Positions 1-9,795 are shown, numbered from the stretch's first letter. The stretch is 64,000 nucleotides of DNA from Caballeronia sp. TF1N1 (GCF_022878925.1 NZ_CP084626.1:2356001-2420000); one strand, 5' to 3'. Made by a program: numbers and translations. The notes: generated by a model not told the origin, from the sequence alone.

Positions 1-6
1 GCCGAC

Positions 7-639
7 ATGACGCTTCTCGATATTTCTCCGCCGATTTCCACCGACACGCCGGTCTGGCCGGGCGATACGCCCGTTGGTATCGAACGCGTCTGGCGCATGG
101 AAGCGGGCTCGCCCGTGAACGTGGCGCGTCTCACGCTTTCGCCGCACACCGGCGCTCATGCCGATGCCCCGCTGCATTACGACGAACACGGCGCGGCTAT
201 TGGCGAGGTGCCGCTCGACACGTATCTCGGCGCTTGCCGGGTCGTGCATTGCATTGGCGCGGCGCCGCTCGTTTTGCCAGAACATATCGCCGATTTTCTC
301 GACGATGACAACGCCCCGCCGCGCATCCTCCTGCGTACCTACGCGAGCGCGCCGCTCGATACTTGGGACAGCGCATTTTGTGCCGCCGCGCCCGCGACCG
401 TCGATCTATTGGCGGCGCGTGGCGTGAAGCTCATCGGTATAGACACGCCATCGCTCGATCCGCAGGAATCGAAGACGATGGACGCGCATCGCCGGATTCG
501 CGCGCACGGCATGGCGATTCTCGAAGGCCTCGTGCTCGATGCCGTCGCGCCCAGCGACTACGAACTCATCGCGCTGCCGCTCAAATTTTCGACGCTCGAT
601 GCGAGCCCGGTGCGCGCCGTCCTGCGCCCGCTTTCCTGA
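7..639 (+). CDS. kynB: Kynurenine formamidase (arylformamidase)
   Basis: Hydrolyses N-formylkynurenine to kynurenine and formate, the second step of tryptophan breakdown to anthranilate. The 210-residue length is typical of the bacterial cyclase-like KynB family. The metal-binding signature [11 protein letters not shown] lies at residues 47-57 (His47, His51, Asp53, His57). The ATG at 7 opens straight onto the conserved N-terminus ([10 protein letters not shown]). Translation stops 35 bases before kynU, and kynA follows, so the three genes form a kynBUA operon. The promoter must lie before the window. Identification is firm from motif, length and neighbours. Confidence 0.95.
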   Translation: MTLLDISPPISTDTPVWPGDTPVGIERVWRMEAGSPVNVARLTLSPHTGAHADAPLHYDEHGAAIGEVPLDTYLGACRVVHCIGAAPLVLPEHIADFLDDDNAPPRILLRTYASAPLDTWDSAFCAAAPATVDLLAARGVKLIGIDTPSLDPQESKTMDAHRRIRAHGMAILEGLVLDAVAPSDYELIALPLKFSTLDASPVRAVLRPLS

Positions 640-674
640 TCGCCCCGATCTTCCCTGAACAATTGGACTTTTCG

Positions 675-1925
675 ATGAAAAACCGTGACGACGCCGCCGC
701 ACTCGACCGCGACGACCCGCTGAATGCCCTGCGCGATCAATTCGTGCTCGCGAACGACGTAATCTATCTGGATGGCAACTCGCTCGGCGTGCCGCCCAAA
801 GCGGCTGCCGCGCGCGCGGCCGGCGTGATCGCCGAAGAATGGGGCGAAGGGCTGATCCGCAGTTGGAACACCGCCGGCTGGTACGCGCTGCCGCGACGGC
901 TCGGCAACAAGCTGGCTTCGCTCATCGGCGCGGGCGAGGATGAAGTCGTCGTGAACGACACGATCTCGGCCAATCTCTTCAAGATCCTTTCCGCGGCACT
1001 CAAGCTCGCGAACGAGCGCGATCCGAAACGTCGCGTGATCGTCTCCGAACGTTCGAACTTTCCGAGCGACCTGTATATCGCGCAGGGTTTGATCGAGCAG
1101 CTCGATCGCGGCTATGAACTGCGTCTCGTCGATGACGCGTCCGAACTGCCTGCCGCCATCGACGAACACACCGCCATCGCGATGATCACGCACGTGAACT
1201 ATCGCACCGGCTACATGCACGACATGGCCGCGCTCACCGAGACGATTCATCGCGCGGGCGCAATCGCGGTCTGGGACCTGGCGCATTCGGCAGGCGCGGT
1301 GCCGGTCGATCTGAACGGCGTCGGCGCGGACTATGCCGTCGGCTGCACGTATAAGTATCTGAACGGCGGACCGGGTTCGCCTGCGTTCGTGTGGGTGCCC
1401 AAGCGCCATCAGAACACATTCTCGCAGCCGCTCTCGGGCTGGTGGGGGCACAAGAAACCGTTCGCGATGGACCCGGTGTATCGCCCGGACGATGGTATCG
1501 GTCGATATCTGTGCGGCACGCAGCCTATCGTCTCGATGTCGCTCGTCGAGTGCGGGCTGGATGTATTCCTGCAAACGGATATGCAGACCTTGCGGCGCAA
1601 GTCGCTTGCGCTTGGCGATCTGTTCATCGAGCTAGTGGAAGCGCGTTGCGGCGAGTTTCCGCTGACGCTCGCGACGCCGCGCGAACATGCGCGACGCGGC
1701 TCGCAAGTGAGCTTCGAGCATCCGAACGGCTATGAGGTGATGCAGGCGCTGATCGCGCGTGGCGTGATCGGCGATTATCGCGAGCCGCGTATTTTGCGCT
1801 TCGGCTTCACGCCGCTTTACACGCGTTTCGTCGATGTCTGGGAAGCGGTTGAAACCTTGCGCGATGTGCTCGCGACCGAAAGCTGGCGCGCGCCGGAGTT
1901 TGGCGAACGCGCTTCGGTGACTTGA
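675..1925 (+). CDS. kynU: Kynureninase
   Basis: PLP enzyme that cleaves kynurenine to anthranilate and alanine. The open frame extends upstream into kynB, but the ATG at 675 gives 416 residues, the usual family size. Visible features are the cofactor-phosphate region ([10 protein letters not shown], about residues 94-103), the Asp/His cofactor segment DLAHSAGA (201-208) and the Schiff-base lysine Lys227 in [13 protein letters not shown]. It sits between kynB and kynA, with only 12 bases to the kynA ATG, so it is almost certainly co-transcribed. Confidence 0.95.
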   Translation: MKNRDDAAALDRDDPLNALRDQFVLANDVIYLDGNSLGVPPKAAAARAAGVIAEEWGEGLIRSWNTAGWYALPRRLGNKLASLIGAGEDEVVVNDTISANLFKILSAALKLANERDPKRRVIVSERSNFPSDLYIAQGLIEQLDRGYELRLVDDASELPAAIDEHTAIAMITHVNYRTGYMHDMAALTETIHRAGAIAVWDLAHSAGAVPVDLNGVGADYAVGCTYKYLNGGPGSPAFVWVPKRHQNTFSQPLSGWWGHKKPFAMDPVYRPDDGIGRYLCGTQPIVSMSLVECGLDVFLQTDMQTLRRKSLALGDLFIELVEARCGEFPLTLATPREHARRGSQVSFEHPNGYEVMQALIARGVIGDYREPRILRFGFTPLYTRFVDVWEAVETLRDVLATESWRAPEFGERASVT

Positions 1926-1937
1926 GAGGTGACGGCC

Positions 1938-2834
1938 ATGAATGAGGTTAAAGGCGGCGGATGTCCGTTCGGCCACGGTGCGGCCGATGCCGCACGGGCG
2001 GTGCATCCGGCAGAATCAGGCTGGCACGAAGCCAAGCTCGATTTCTCCGATTCGATGAGCTACGGCGACTATCTCGGCCTCGATTCGATTCTGACCGCGC
2101 AGCATCCACGCTCGCCGGACCACAACGAGATGCTGTTCATCGTGCAGCACCAGACGAGCGAACTCTGGATGAAGCTCGCGCTCTACGAACTGCACGCCGC
2201 CCTCGAAGCGGTTCATACCGACGCCCTGCCATCCGCCTTCAAGATGCTCGCGCGCGTGTCGCGCATCTTCGAGCAACTGGTGCAGGCGTGGAACGTCCTC
2301 GCTACCATGACGCCTTCCGAATACACCGCGATGCGGCCGTATCTCGGTGCGTCATCCGGGTTTCAGTCGCATCAGTATCGGCAGATCGAGTTCATGCTCG
2401 GCAACAAGAATGAGCAGATGCTGAAGCCGCATGCGCATCGGCCGGAGATTCTCGCGCAGGTGCGACAGACGCTCGAAGCGCCTTCGTTCTACGACGAAGT
2501 GATCCGACTGCTCGCGCGACGTGGCTTCCAGATCGCGCCCGAAAGGCTGCAGCGCGACTGGACCCAGCCCACGACGCACGACGCGTCGGTCGAAGCGGCG
2601 TGGCTCGCGGTATATCGCGATCCGTCACGCTACTGGGAGCTCTATGAGATGGCGGAGGAACTCGTCGATCTGGAAGACGCCTTCCGGCAATGGCGCTTCC
2701 GGCATGTGACGGCGGTGGAGCGCATCATCGGCTTCAAGCAAGGAACGGGCGGCACGGCGGGCGCTTCGTATCTGCGCAAGATGCTGGACGTGGTGCTGTT
2801 TCCGGAGCTTTGGCATGTGCGCACGATGCTTTGA
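1938..2834 (+). CDS. kynA: Tryptophan 2,3-dioxygenase
   Basis: Haem enzyme opening the indole ring of L-tryptophan to N-formylkynurenine, the entry step of the pathway completed by kynB and kynU. The ATG at 1938 is preferred (298 residues) because GAGAGG ends 8 bases before it. An in-frame GTG at 1929 lies inside that ribosome-binding site. Family motifs include [13 protein letters not shown] and the C-terminal haem-ligand region [19 protein letters not shown], with His near residue 256. Gene order B-U-A is standard for betaproteobacteria. Confidence 0.95.
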   Translation: MNEVKGGGCPFGHGAADAARAVHPAESGWHEAKLDFSDSMSYGDYLGLDSILTAQHPRSPDHNEMLFIVQHQTSELWMKLALYELHAALEAVHTDALPSAFKMLARVSRIFEQLVQAWNVLATMTPSEYTAMRPYLGASSGFQSHQYRQIEFMLGNKNEQMLKPHAHRPEILAQVRQTLEAPSFYDEVIRLLARRGFQIAPERLQRDWTQPTTHDASVEAAWLAVYRDPSRYWELYEMAEELVDLEDAFRQWRFRHVTAVERIIGFKQGTGGTAGASYLRKMLDVVLFPELWHVRTML

Positions 2835-2958
2835 GATTGCGTGCGGTCGATGAACTCAAGCTGTGGCGACTGCGCAATCGCGCGCGACCCTCGCCGCCCG
2901 GCGACGCTTCGAGCACGGCTGCTTCACGATGCCGCGAGCAGCCCAATCGAGCGGTCCT

Positions 2959-3981
2959 TCAGGCGAGCCGTCCCGCCAACGCCCTTAGTTTCGGCGCAAT
3001 CGACTCGCGGAAATAACCCTCATCCATCGACGACGCCGGCCCGCTGCTGCTCAACACCAGCCAGCGCCCATTGCGCACGTCGCGAAACGGCGCGGCAATC
3101 GCGTTGACGTCGTCGTGCCATTCACGGAATGAATAGCAGCAGCCGTCGCGCGCGAAATCTTCGATCGCGCGCTGCGCCGAAGCCACTCGTTCGGCGCCTT
3201 CCCGTTCCCGCAATTCTTCCAGCAAGGCCGCGCGCTCATCGGCGTCGAGCACGGCGAGATAGGCGCGTCCCATGGAACTCGTGAGCATCGACAGACGCGA
3301 TCCGGGCGCGAGGCCGAGCGTGAGCGCGGTTTCGCTACGAATGGTTTCCAGATAGATCATGTCGAGGCCATCGCGACAGCCGAGCGATACCGCCGCGCCG
3401 ATCTCACGCGCCAGCGCGCGCATATGTGGCCGGGCGAGTTCCAGTGTGTCCGCGCCCGCCAATAGCGAGAAGCCGAGCGAGAGCACGCCCGTGTCGAGCG
3501 CGTACTTGCCGGCGGCATCGTCGAAACGCAGGTAACCGAGCGTGGTCAGCGTGTAGGCCAGACGATTGACCGTCGCCTTGGGCAATCCCGTGCGCGCGAC
3601 GAAATCGCGATTGCCGAGAAGCGTCTCGCCAGGGCGAAATGCGCGCAACATATCGAGACCGCGTGCGAGGGCGACGACGAACTTGCGATCGTCGGATGCG
3701 TTGGGCGACAGATGAGAGTGGCGGCCGGACTCGTGATCTGAAGCGCGGTCGGACGCGTGTCCGGGATTACGCTCATCCGCACGCCCGAATTCGTGGATGG
3801 ATTCACGGCCGGACTCGCAGCTCGATTCGCGGCCTGAAGCGCGGACAGATTCGCGGCTAGAAGCGCCTTTGGAGCCGCCGGCCAATGCGTCTTCGGTTCT
3901 GCCATCAGGTGCACGTTCGGCTTTCCGGCGAGATTCGCCGTCGGTTTCACGCCCAGAACCACGTTTGAAAGCAGCAGACAT
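2959..3981 (-). CDS. IclR-family transcriptional regulator with long low-complexity N-terminus
   Basis: A winged-helix HTH (about residues 100-160, recognition region [14 protein letters not shown]) is followed by an IclR effector domain. At 340 residues it is about 80 longer than usual. The excess is residues 1-98, rich in Arg, Ser, Glu and Gly with degenerate SGRES units. No later ATG precedes the HTH, and no strong ribosome-binding site lies before the ATG at 3981, so translation might instead begin at an internal GTG or TTG. It is divergent from gcdH with only 111 bases between, so gcdH is its likeliest target. The ligand is unknown. Confidence 0.85.
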   Translation of the reverse strand: MSAAFKRGSGRETDGESRRKAERAPDGRTEDALAGGSKGASSRESVRASGRESSCESGRESIHEFGRADERNPGHASDRASDHESGRHSHLSPNASDDRKFVVALARGLDMLRAFRPGETLLGNRDFVARTGLPKATVNRLAYTLTTLGYLRFDDAAGKYALDTGVLSLGFSLLAGADTLELARPHMRALAREIGAAVSLGCRDGLDMIYLETIRSETALTLGLAPGSRLSMLTSSMGRAYLAVLDADERAALLEELREREGAERVASAQRAIEDFARDGCCYSFREWHDDVNAIAAPFRDVRNGRWLVLSSSGPASSMDEGYFRESIAPKLRALAGRLA

Positions 3982-4092
3982 CGGATGCTAAACTCGAAGC
4001 TAATTTGCAAAACATTGTTCCGCTCAGCGGAACGCAAGTCAAGCGCCGGAGCGAGGCGCTTTTCAATCGACACTGCATGGGAGGAGACGCAC

Positions 4093-5283
4093 ATGGCCGA
4101 CGCCGCTCGCTTCAACTGGGAAGACCCGCTCTTGCTGGATCAGCAACTCAACGAAGAAGAACGCATGGTCCGCGACGCCGCGCGCGCCTACGCGCAGGAC
4201 AAGCTGCTGCCGCGCGTGACGCAGGCGTTTCGCGAGGAAACGACCGATCCGTCGATCTTTCGCGAAATGGGCGAGCTCGGTCTGCTCGGCCCGACCATCC
4301 CCGAACAATACGGCGGACCGGGCCTCAACTACGTGAGCTACGGCCTGATCGCGCGCGAAGTGGAACGCGTGGATTCCGGCTATCGCTCGATGATGTCGGT
4401 GCAATCGTCGCTCGTAATGGTGCCGATTCACGCTTTCGGCAGCGACGCGCAAAAGGAAAAGTATCTGCCGAAGCTCGCGCGCGGCGAGTGGATCGGCTGC
4501 TTCGGGCTCACCGAGCCGAACGCCGGTTCCGATCCCGCCAGCATGACGACGCGCGCGAAGAAAGTGCAGGACGGCTACTCGCTTTCGGGCTCGAAGATGT
4601 GGATCTCGAACTCGCCTATCGCGGATGTGTTCGTCGTCTGGGCGAAGCTGGAGGAAAACGGACGCGATGAGATTCGCGGCTTCATCCTCGAAAAGGGCTG
4701 GAAAGGACTGTCCGCGCCAGCCATTCACGGCAAGGTTGGATTGCGCGCGTCGATCACCGGCGAGATCGTGATGGACGAAGTGTTCGTGCCGGAAGAAAAC
4801 CTGTTTCCGGAAGTTCGCGGTCTCAAAGGGCCGTTCACCTGTCTGAACTCGGCGCGCTACGGCATCTCGTGGGGCGCGCTCGGCGCCGCCGAAGCCTGCT
4901 GGCATATGGCGCGGCAATACACGCTGGATCGCAAGCAGTTCGGTCGTCCGCTTGCGGCAAACCAGTTGATCCAAAAGAAACTTGCCGATATGCAGACAGA
5001 AATCACGCTAGGCCTACAAGGCGTGCTGCGACTCGGGCGCATGAAGGACGAAGGCACGGCAGCGGTCGAGATCACCTCGATCATGAAGCGCAATTCGTGC
5101 GGTAAGGCGCTCGACATCGCCCGGCTCGCGCGCGACATGCTGGGCGGCAACGGCATTTCGGACGAGTTCGGCGTGGCGCGTCACCTCGTCAATCTCGAAG
5201 TGGTGAATACCTACGAAGGCACCCACGATATCCACGCGCTTATTCTCGGACGCGCGCAAACCGGAATTCAGGCTTTTTTCTGA
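4093..5283 (+). CDS. gcdH: Glutaryl-CoA dehydrogenase
   Basis: FAD acyl-CoA dehydrogenase that oxidises and decarboxylates glutaryl-CoA to crotonyl-CoA, in lysine, tryptophan and dicarboxylate degradation. The chosen ATG follows GGAGGAGA at a good distance and gives 396 residues, the family length. The frame is open further upstream. Signatures are [16 protein letters not shown] in the middle domain and [14 protein letters not shown] near the C-terminus, whose Glu (about 375) is the expected catalytic base. The N-terminus [13 protein letters not shown] is typical of GcdH rather than other acyl-CoA dehydrogenases. It is divergent from the IclR regulator. Confidence 0.92.
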   Translation: MADAARFNWEDPLLLDQQLNEEERMVRDAARAYAQDKLLPRVTQAFREETTDPSIFREMGELGLLGPTIPEQYGGPGLNYVSYGLIAREVERVDSGYRSMMSVQSSLVMVPIHAFGSDAQKEKYLPKLARGEWIGCFGLTEPNAGSDPASMTTRAKKVQDGYSLSGSKMWISNSPIADVFVVWAKLEENGRDEIRGFILEKGWKGLSAPAIHGKVGLRASITGEIVMDEVFVPEENLFPEVRGLKGPFTCLNSARYGISWGALGAAEACWHMARQYTLDRKQFGRPLAANQLIQKKLADMQTEITLGLQGVLRLGRMKDEGTAAVEITSIMKRNSCGKALDIARLARDMLGGNGISDEFGVARHLVNLEVVNTYEGTHDIHALILGRAQTGIQAFF

Positions 5284-5533
5284 AAGGCGTATGGTGCGAC
5301 TCGGACTGATTGATCCTCTTTGTAACTTTCGATCAGTTTGCTGAAACTTTTACGGGTCAGATCGGCTCCCATTGTCAGCGATGTCGAGAGTTTGACAAGG
5401 CTGCGGCGATTTCCTTTGATTAGCATCGAGTGGAATGAAACCTGCAAGGAGTCTGTGTTGCAGGTTCCAGCCTGCTCGTCAGCAATCGCATCTCTGGCTG
5501 CGAATCAGGTAGCCTCACCGATTGGAGCCTTTA

Positions 5534-5836
5534 ATGTCAGAAATCAATAAGGAGCGATTCATGTCGGACATCAAAACCGTTCTCGCTGACGCCGAAGATC
5601 TTCTCAAGCAAGCCGCCAGCGCCACGGGCGAACGCGCTTCCGAACTGCGCGAGAGCGCGCTCGCTCGACTAAAGCAAGCGAAGGAGAAAGCCGCCGATGC
5701 ACAAGTCGTCGTGATCGAACGAGGCAGAAAAGCCGCGCGCGCCACGGACGATTACGTCCACGAACACCCGTGGGCATCCATTGGTATTGCGGCTGGCCTC
5801 GGCACGGTGATCGGGCTTCTCATCAACCGCAAATAA
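5534..5836 (+). CDS. DUF883 (ElaB/YqjD-like) membrane-anchored protein
   Basis: Small protein of 100 residues: an amphipathic Ala/Lys/Glu-rich helix followed by a glycine-rich C-terminal membrane segment (PWASIGIAAGLGTVIGLLINRK). This is the DUF883 layout. ElaB/YqjD relatives in E. coli are tail-anchored and associate with ribosomes in stationary phase, and a similar role is inferred here. Two starts are possible: ATG 5534 (GGAG 7 bases upstream) or ATG 5561 (AAGGAG upstream, 91 residues). The two following genes encode a holin-like membrane protein and a DUF3318-like protein, and the three are probably one transcription unit. Confidence 0.85.
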   Translation: MSEINKERFMSDIKTVLADAEDLLKQAASATGERASELRESALARLKQAKEKAADAQVVVIERGRKAARATDDYVHEHPWASIGIAAGLGTVIGLLINRK

Positions 5837-6033
5837 GCCGCACTTCCCCACGCTCCTCGACAATGGCCCGGTGATTGCTACGTTCGTAACGGTCACGGTC
5901 CATCATCAAGAAAGGACCGAACCGCCAACGCCCGCTCGGGGCGCGCGGATCGACTCTCGCGCCGGAACGCCGCCTCGTGCGGCGACCGGGACAATATCAA
6001 AGCGGCACCCAACGCGCTTCTCGCACCCAAGCC

Positions 6034-6414
6034 ATGACGACCGAACGGCCACCGCAGCAATCGTCCCCCGGACCGTTGCGACGAATCATCAGTTCTGCCT
6101 TCGCCATCTTCGAGACGCGCCTTGAACTCATCGGTATCGAGCTTCAGGAAGAGAAGGAGCGGCTTATCGGCGTACTGTTTCTCGGTCTCGCCGCCATGAT
6201 GCTGGCAATGATGGCGCTGATCTCCCTCACCGTGCTCATCGCCATATTCTTCTGGGACACATATCGCTGGCAGGCGCTTGGCGGCATCACGCTCGTTTAT
6301 GCGCTGATTGCAATCGCCTGCGGACTACGTGCGCGCAGCACGCTGCTCGACGCGCCGAACATGTTTGACGACACGCTCGCCGAATTCCGCAAGGACCGCG
6401 ACACGTTCCACTGA
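6034..6414 (+). CDS. Phage holin family (YqjE-like) membrane protein
   Basis: A 126-residue protein with a short basic N-terminus, an amphipathic helix (FETRLELIGIELQEEKERL) and two hydrophobic helices (about residues 45-75 and 80-105). This is the layout of the holin superfamily III / YqjE proteins that accompany DUF883/YqjD genes. It is a chromosomal envelope protein and not evidence for a prophage, as no phage genes are nearby. ATG 6034 is the first methionine giving the conserved N-terminus. The open frame extends upstream without coding character. Confidence 0.8.
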   Translation: MTTERPPQQSSPGPLRRIISSAFAIFETRLELIGIELQEEKERLIGVLFLGLAAMMLAMMALISLTVLIAIFFWDTYRWQALGGITLVYALIAIACGLRARSTLLDAPNMFDDTLAEFRKDRDTFH

Positions 6415-6435
6415 ACTCACACGGGCAGTCCGACC

Positions 6436-6948
6436 ATGAGCAAAAAAGACGATACCTTCAAGCCGCCCAAGCGTGACAACGCCAAGGCGCTGCGCACACC
6501 GCACATGCGCGCGCTGCGCAAGGAACTGCTGATTGCGCGCGCCGATGTCGAACGCATGGAGCTTCAGCAGGCCACGCACGATCTGCGCACGTCGATCACG
6601 CACTTCAGTTTCCTGCGCTTTTTGATGCCTGGCGGCGGCAACCGGCGCACGCCGAAGCGCGGTGCATCGGGTGGCGGCATCGGCGGCATTCTGGCTTCGG
6701 TCAGCTCGATGCTTGGCGGCAAGGGCAGCAATCTCGGCCTGCTCTTCAAGCAGTATCCAATCATCGGCTCGGTGGCGTCGCTCGTGCTGACCAAGCCTGT
6801 GCGGACCGCCGTGGTGCGTGGTGCCAAGCCCGCGCTCAAGTGGGGCGGTCTGGGTTTGGTCGCCTGGGAAGGCTGGCGCATCTGGCAACAGATGAAAGCC
6901 CCGCATGCCGAAGCCACCACCGAAGCCGTCGATCCGACGGTCTTCTGA
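6436..6948 (+). CDS. Conserved hypothetical protein (DUF3318-like)
   Basis: A 170-residue protein starting 21 bases after the holin-like gene. It has a highly charged N-terminal helix (about residues 30-60), then a basic, glycine-rich stretch and a hydrophobic C-terminal part. It corresponds by position and composition to the DUF3318 protein that usually follows DUF883 and holin genes in Burkholderia relatives. That domain call is from memory of the gene neighbourhood, not a search. Function is unknown, probably membrane-associated and stress-related like its partners. Confidence 0.65.
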   Translation: MSKKDDTFKPPKRDNAKALRTPHMRALRKELLIARADVERMELQQATHDLRTSITHFSFLRFLMPGGGNRRTPKRGASGGGIGGILASVSSMLGGKGSNLGLLFKQYPIIGSVASLVLTKPVRTAVVRGAKPALKWGGLGLVAWEGWRIWQQMKAPHAEATTEAVDPTVF

Positions 6949-6952
6949 ACGT

Positions 6953-7402
6953 TTAATTTTTCCCTCCCCAACAAGCGGTGGACTGCGCGGTATCCAGTGC
7001 AGTCGCCGCTGATCCCGTCGTGCGGTTCGACCGCACGCCCGTCGCGTCGACGATGAATACGCCGCAAGAATCGTCCTGCATCGGACCATTTGCGACTGGC
7101 GTCGCCTCGATGCTGTATCCGCCATTCGTCGCCGATTCCGGCAGCACCGCGAGCCGATAAACCGGCGCACCGCTCGATGGCGCCTGATCCATGCCGGCGG
7201 AAAGCGTCACTGCATCCGTCGCCGACTGCGCGAGCCGCGTACTTTCGATGTATTGCACGGCACGCATCGACGCCGCCGCCGCATCGAGCCGATGCGCCTT
7301 CGCCACGTGCTGCCGATACGCAGGCACCGCGAACGTCGCGATGATCGCCACGATGCAGAGCGCGATGATCAATTCCAGCAGCGTAAAGCCCTTGTCCTTC
7401 AT
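6953..7402 (-). CDS. pilE: Type IV pilin-like protein (PilE family)
   Basis: A class III prepilin signal MKDKG|FTLLELIIAL, with PilD cleavage after Gly5, is followed by the hydrophobic N-terminal helix and a small globular domain of about 110 residues. Two cysteines near the C-terminus (DDSCGVF and TACWGG) could form the pilin D-region disulphide. Length is 149. It is the last gene of a five-gene minus-strand pilin cluster, 9 bases after the PilX-like gene. It could be a minor pilin rather than the major subunit, because the assembly genes are not here. Confidence 0.85.
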   Translation of the reverse strand: MKDKGFTLLELIIALCIVAIIATFAVPAYRQHVAKAHRLDAAAASMRAVQYIESTRLAQSATDAVTLSAGMDQAPSSGAPVYRLAVLPESATNGGYSIEATPVANGPMQDDSCGVFIVDATGVRSNRTTGSAATALDTAQSTACWGGKN

Positions 7403-7411
7403 GGTTCGTCC

Positions 7412-7903
7412 TCAAAACGGCTTCGCTACGACGCGCCGCCAATGTCGGGTCGCGCCATCGATTCTTGATTGCAGCCACGCCTCGGTCTCGGGCGATGCGC
7501 CGAAGCCACGCGCCGTCACGAGATACGACGTCACCGCCACCGCCTGGTCCGTATGCGACCAAGTTTCGATCAGACATTGCGGCGCGCGGCGCGCATACGG
7601 CCAGTCGCCAAACGGCTCGATGGCGACGGCCGACGCTCCTTCGAACGACGCCTTGCTGCGCCAGCCCACAGGCTCCTGCGCGCCCGAACTCGTCATGACG
7701 GGCGCATCGGCAATCATGCGAACGCAGCGGACCAACGCGCTGTCGGCCGCATGGAACGCCTGCATCCGCTCGCGCGCCGACACGGCCGTGCGGGTCGCGA
7801 CGAGCGAGGCTTGCAGCCAGGCGCTGGCGGTCACGAGCATCATCGCGGCGAGCAAGAGGACGATAGGCAGCACCGTGCCGCGCGAACGCGCGCGCCGCCT
7901 CAC
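7412..7903 (-). CDS. PilX-like minor pilin assembly protein
   Basis: A 163-residue protein with an Arg-rich N-terminus and one N-terminal hydrophobic helix (TVLPIVLLLAAMMLVTASAW), then a soluble domain with AFHAADSALVRC. This is the pattern of PilX N-terminal proteins of type IV pilus biogenesis. Its start overlaps the stop of the PilW-like gene by 4 bases (ATGA), so the two are translationally coupled. Sequence identity to well-studied PilX cannot be judged here, so the family call rests on topology and position. Confidence 0.75.
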   Translation of the reverse strand: MRRRARSRGTVLPIVLLLAAMMLVTASAWLQASLVATRTAVSARERMQAFHAADSALVRCVRMIADAPVMTSSGAQEPVGWRSKASFEGASAVAIEPFGDWPYARRAPQCLIETWSHTDQAVAVTSYLVTARGFGASPETEAWLQSRIDGATRHWRRVVAKPF

Positions 7904-8667
7904 GACGTGCCTCGCGCGTTGCGTATGCCAACCGTGCGCCAGAAGGCCATGCGCGTGCGTCCGTCATCGCTGACGGCTGGTGCGCCATCGCAATCGACAT
8001 AGTTCGCCCGACGTTTCGCCTGAATCGCCGCGCCACGCACGAGCACGCAGACCTCGGCGGCGTAGACATCCGGCCAGCGTTCGCGTGCGATGGCCGACGC
8101 GTCGAGCGCGGCCGGTGCACCCGCGATCCAGTAGACGACGCGCATCCGTTCGACGCCCTCCACCAGCGGTTGCGCCTGACGACCCCCGCCCTCGCAATAA
8201 AGCTCCGGCTCGCCGCTCGACGTGCTGGGCTTTGCGTAATAGCGGTTGAAGACGAACGCATCCGAAACCGTCTGGCCGATGCAGTCGGTAGGCGTGCCGC
8301 TCGTCGATGGCCACGTCGAAACCGTGTCGGCCGCGTAGCGGACCTGCAGACCGTCCGAGTGACTCGCGAGCGACTCGCACGACGCCGACGTCTCCGCGCC
8401 GGTCACGCGCCCCTGCGAACAGCCGAAGAGCGGCGCGTCGGTCGCGCCCGCGGCCGAAAATCCGGCCATCTGCACTTGTTGAGCGACGAGATCGAGCGCG
8501 CCGACGCCGGCATCGTGAATGTGCGCGGCATCGGCGGCACGTTCGAAGCCCGCACGCTGAGCGCGATACACAGACAGCGACGCGGCCAGGATCAACAGCC
8601 CGAGCGCAAGCGCAATCGAAAGTTCGAGCAGTGTGTGGCCGCGTGAATGAATGAGCCGCGTGTTCAT
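7900..8667 (-). CDS. PilW-like minor pilin
   Basis: The real start is the ATG at 8667, whose ATGA overlaps the stop of the preceding PilV-like gene. The frame is open further upstream but that sequence lies within pilV. The 255-residue product has a prepilin-like N-terminus (RGHTLLELSIALALG) with His instead of Phe after the cleavage glycine, a long hydrophobic helix and a PilW-type soluble domain with QVQMAGF. It probably helps to initiate pilus assembly with the other minor pilins of this operon. Confidence 0.78.
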   Translation of the reverse strand: MNTRLIHSRGHTLLELSIALALGLLILAASLSVYRAQRAGFERAADAAHIHDAGVGALDLVAQQVQMAGFSAAGATDAPLFGCSQGRVTGAETSASCESLASHSDGLQVRYAADTVSTWPSTSGTPTDCIGQTVSDAFVFNRYYAKPSTSSGEPELYCEGGGRQAQPLVEGVERMRVVYWIAGAPAALDASAIARERWPDVYAAEVCVLVRGAAIQAKRRANYVDCDGAPAVSDDGRTRMAFWRTVGIRNARGTS

Positions 8668-9095
8668 CGTGCAAAGGCCATCGCGATGCATGACGTGTGC
8701 GGTCGCGCCTGCGGTTCGGGACACGGCTCCGCGCCTTCCGCGACATGCCAGTTGACGGTTGCGACCTGCACGCCGTTGCCGCGATCCGAGATGGCGATGT
8801 CTCCATCGGGCAGCAACGCAGCCGCCCTCGCCCGCCACCTCGACAACATGGCCGAGCTATCCGCGCTGCCACGCGTTGCCTCGCCGATGGAGTCGGCCAT
8901 CAGTGCCGCGCGTTCGCTCAACAGCGCCGTTCGTTCGGCTTTTGCCAGCGCGTTTTGCATGGCGACGAGTCCGAGCGCCGTGACCGCCGCGATCGACAGG
9001 GCGATCATCACCTCGATCAACGAATCGCCGCGCGGGCGAACGGATCGAGTGCGCCCGCCGCGCCTGATGCTCGGCATGACCGATCGCGCGTTCAT
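8664..9095 (-). CDS. PilV-like minor pilin
   Basis: The prepilin signal RG|DSLIEVMIALSIA is followed by a hydrophobic helix and a short soluble domain. ATG 9095 gives 143 residues and overlaps the stop of the FimT-like gene as ATGA. An upstream in-frame ATG at 9110 lies inside that gene and is less likely. DSLIEVM is characteristic of PilV/GspI-type pseudopilins. In this operon it would form part of the priming tip complex for type IV pili. Confidence 0.78.
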   Translation of the reverse strand: MNARSVMPSIRRGGRTRSVRPRGDSLIEVMIALSIAAVTALGLVAMQNALAKAERTALLSERAALMADSIGEATRGSADSSAMLSRWRARAAALLPDGDIAISDRGNGVQVATVNWHVAEGAEPCPEPQARPHTSCIAMAFAR

Positions 9096-9634
9096 GCCGA
9101 TGCTCCGCAAGCGCCTTGAGTCATGCGCGCACGCCCGCCCGCAGCCAGTCGAATGCAGCGCCGCGACGACGCATTCGCGTTGGCATCCGCGCTGCGCGGG
9201 CCGAAATCGAAGCTACGGAAGCCGCCGATCACTTGGCCCATCGGCGGCGTGAACGAAAGATCCGTCGATGCGCCCGCAATGGCGACCGATGTCATCGCCG
9301 GCTGCAAGCGCAAGAGCGTCAGCGCGCCGTCTTTATCGACGAAGAGGCCCCAGCCGCACGACCAGTCCGCGATACCCGCGTCGCAAGCCTTGCCCGCCGC
9401 GAGGCAATGCCGGCTCGCATCGACGCGGCATAGCGTGACGCGCGCGCCGCGTTTGAGCGATTCGGCCCGCGCGAGCGAAAGCGTCGAGAAAAGCGAGCGC
9501 GCGCGGGCATCGATCTGATCGCGTGCCTGCCAGGAGAGAAACGAAGGCGTGGCGAAAGTTGCGAGGATCGCCATCACGGCAAGCACCACGCAAAGTTCGA
9601 CGAGTGTGAAACCAGAATTCGAGAAGCGGCTCAT
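9092..9634 (-). CDS. FimT/GspH-family minor pseudopilin
   Basis: First gene of the minor-pilin operon. The prepilin signal SG|FTLVELCVVLAVMAIL precedes a GspH/FimT domain (ARSLFSTLSLARAESLKRG). ATG 9634 is favoured over ATG 9640 because ATAAGG lies 7 bases before it. Length is about 180. The ribosome-binding site can pair with an upstream CCTTATCG, which might make translation structure-sensitive (see the inverted repeat at 9642-9683). The nearest upstream gene on this strand is nrdR, about 160 bases away. Confidence 0.8.
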   Translation of the reverse strand: MSRFSNSGFTLVELCVVLAVMAILATFATPSFLSWQARDQIDARARSLFSTLSLARAESLKRGARVTLCRVDASRHCLAAGKACDAGIADWSCGWGLFVDKDGALTLLRLQPAMTSVAIAGASTDLSFTPPMGQVIGGFRSFDFGPRSADANANASSRRCIRLAAGGRARMTQGACGASA

Positions 9635-9641
9635 CTGCATG

Positions 9642-9683
9642 CCTTATCGACGAGTTGAACGAATGCTCAATCTAGCGATAAGG
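9642..9683 (-). promoter_or_regulatory. Inverted repeat that includes the ribosome-binding site of the fimT-like gene
   Basis: On the minus strand CCTTATCG (9683-9676) is followed 26 bases later by its perfect complement CGATAAGG (9649-9642), which contains the Shine-Dalgarno of the first minor-pilin gene. If transcribed, the 8-bp stem would mask the ribosome-binding site. It could equally be a protein operator. Seen directly in sequence; the function is inference. Confidence 0.45.
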
Positions 9684-9795
9684 AACGCGCGCCGCCATTA
9701 GCCGAATGGACGAGTGTTCACGCGCGTTCGCACGGGGCACACTGCCCGAGGGCAAAAGATCGACTGGGGGAAAGATGCTCGGTACAGACGCGCAA

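Noticed and set aside
6034..6414. Holin-like gene as evidence for a prophage
   Set aside because: It is the chromosomal YqjE-type protein that accompanies DUF883 genes. No phage structural, lysis or integrase genes are in the window.
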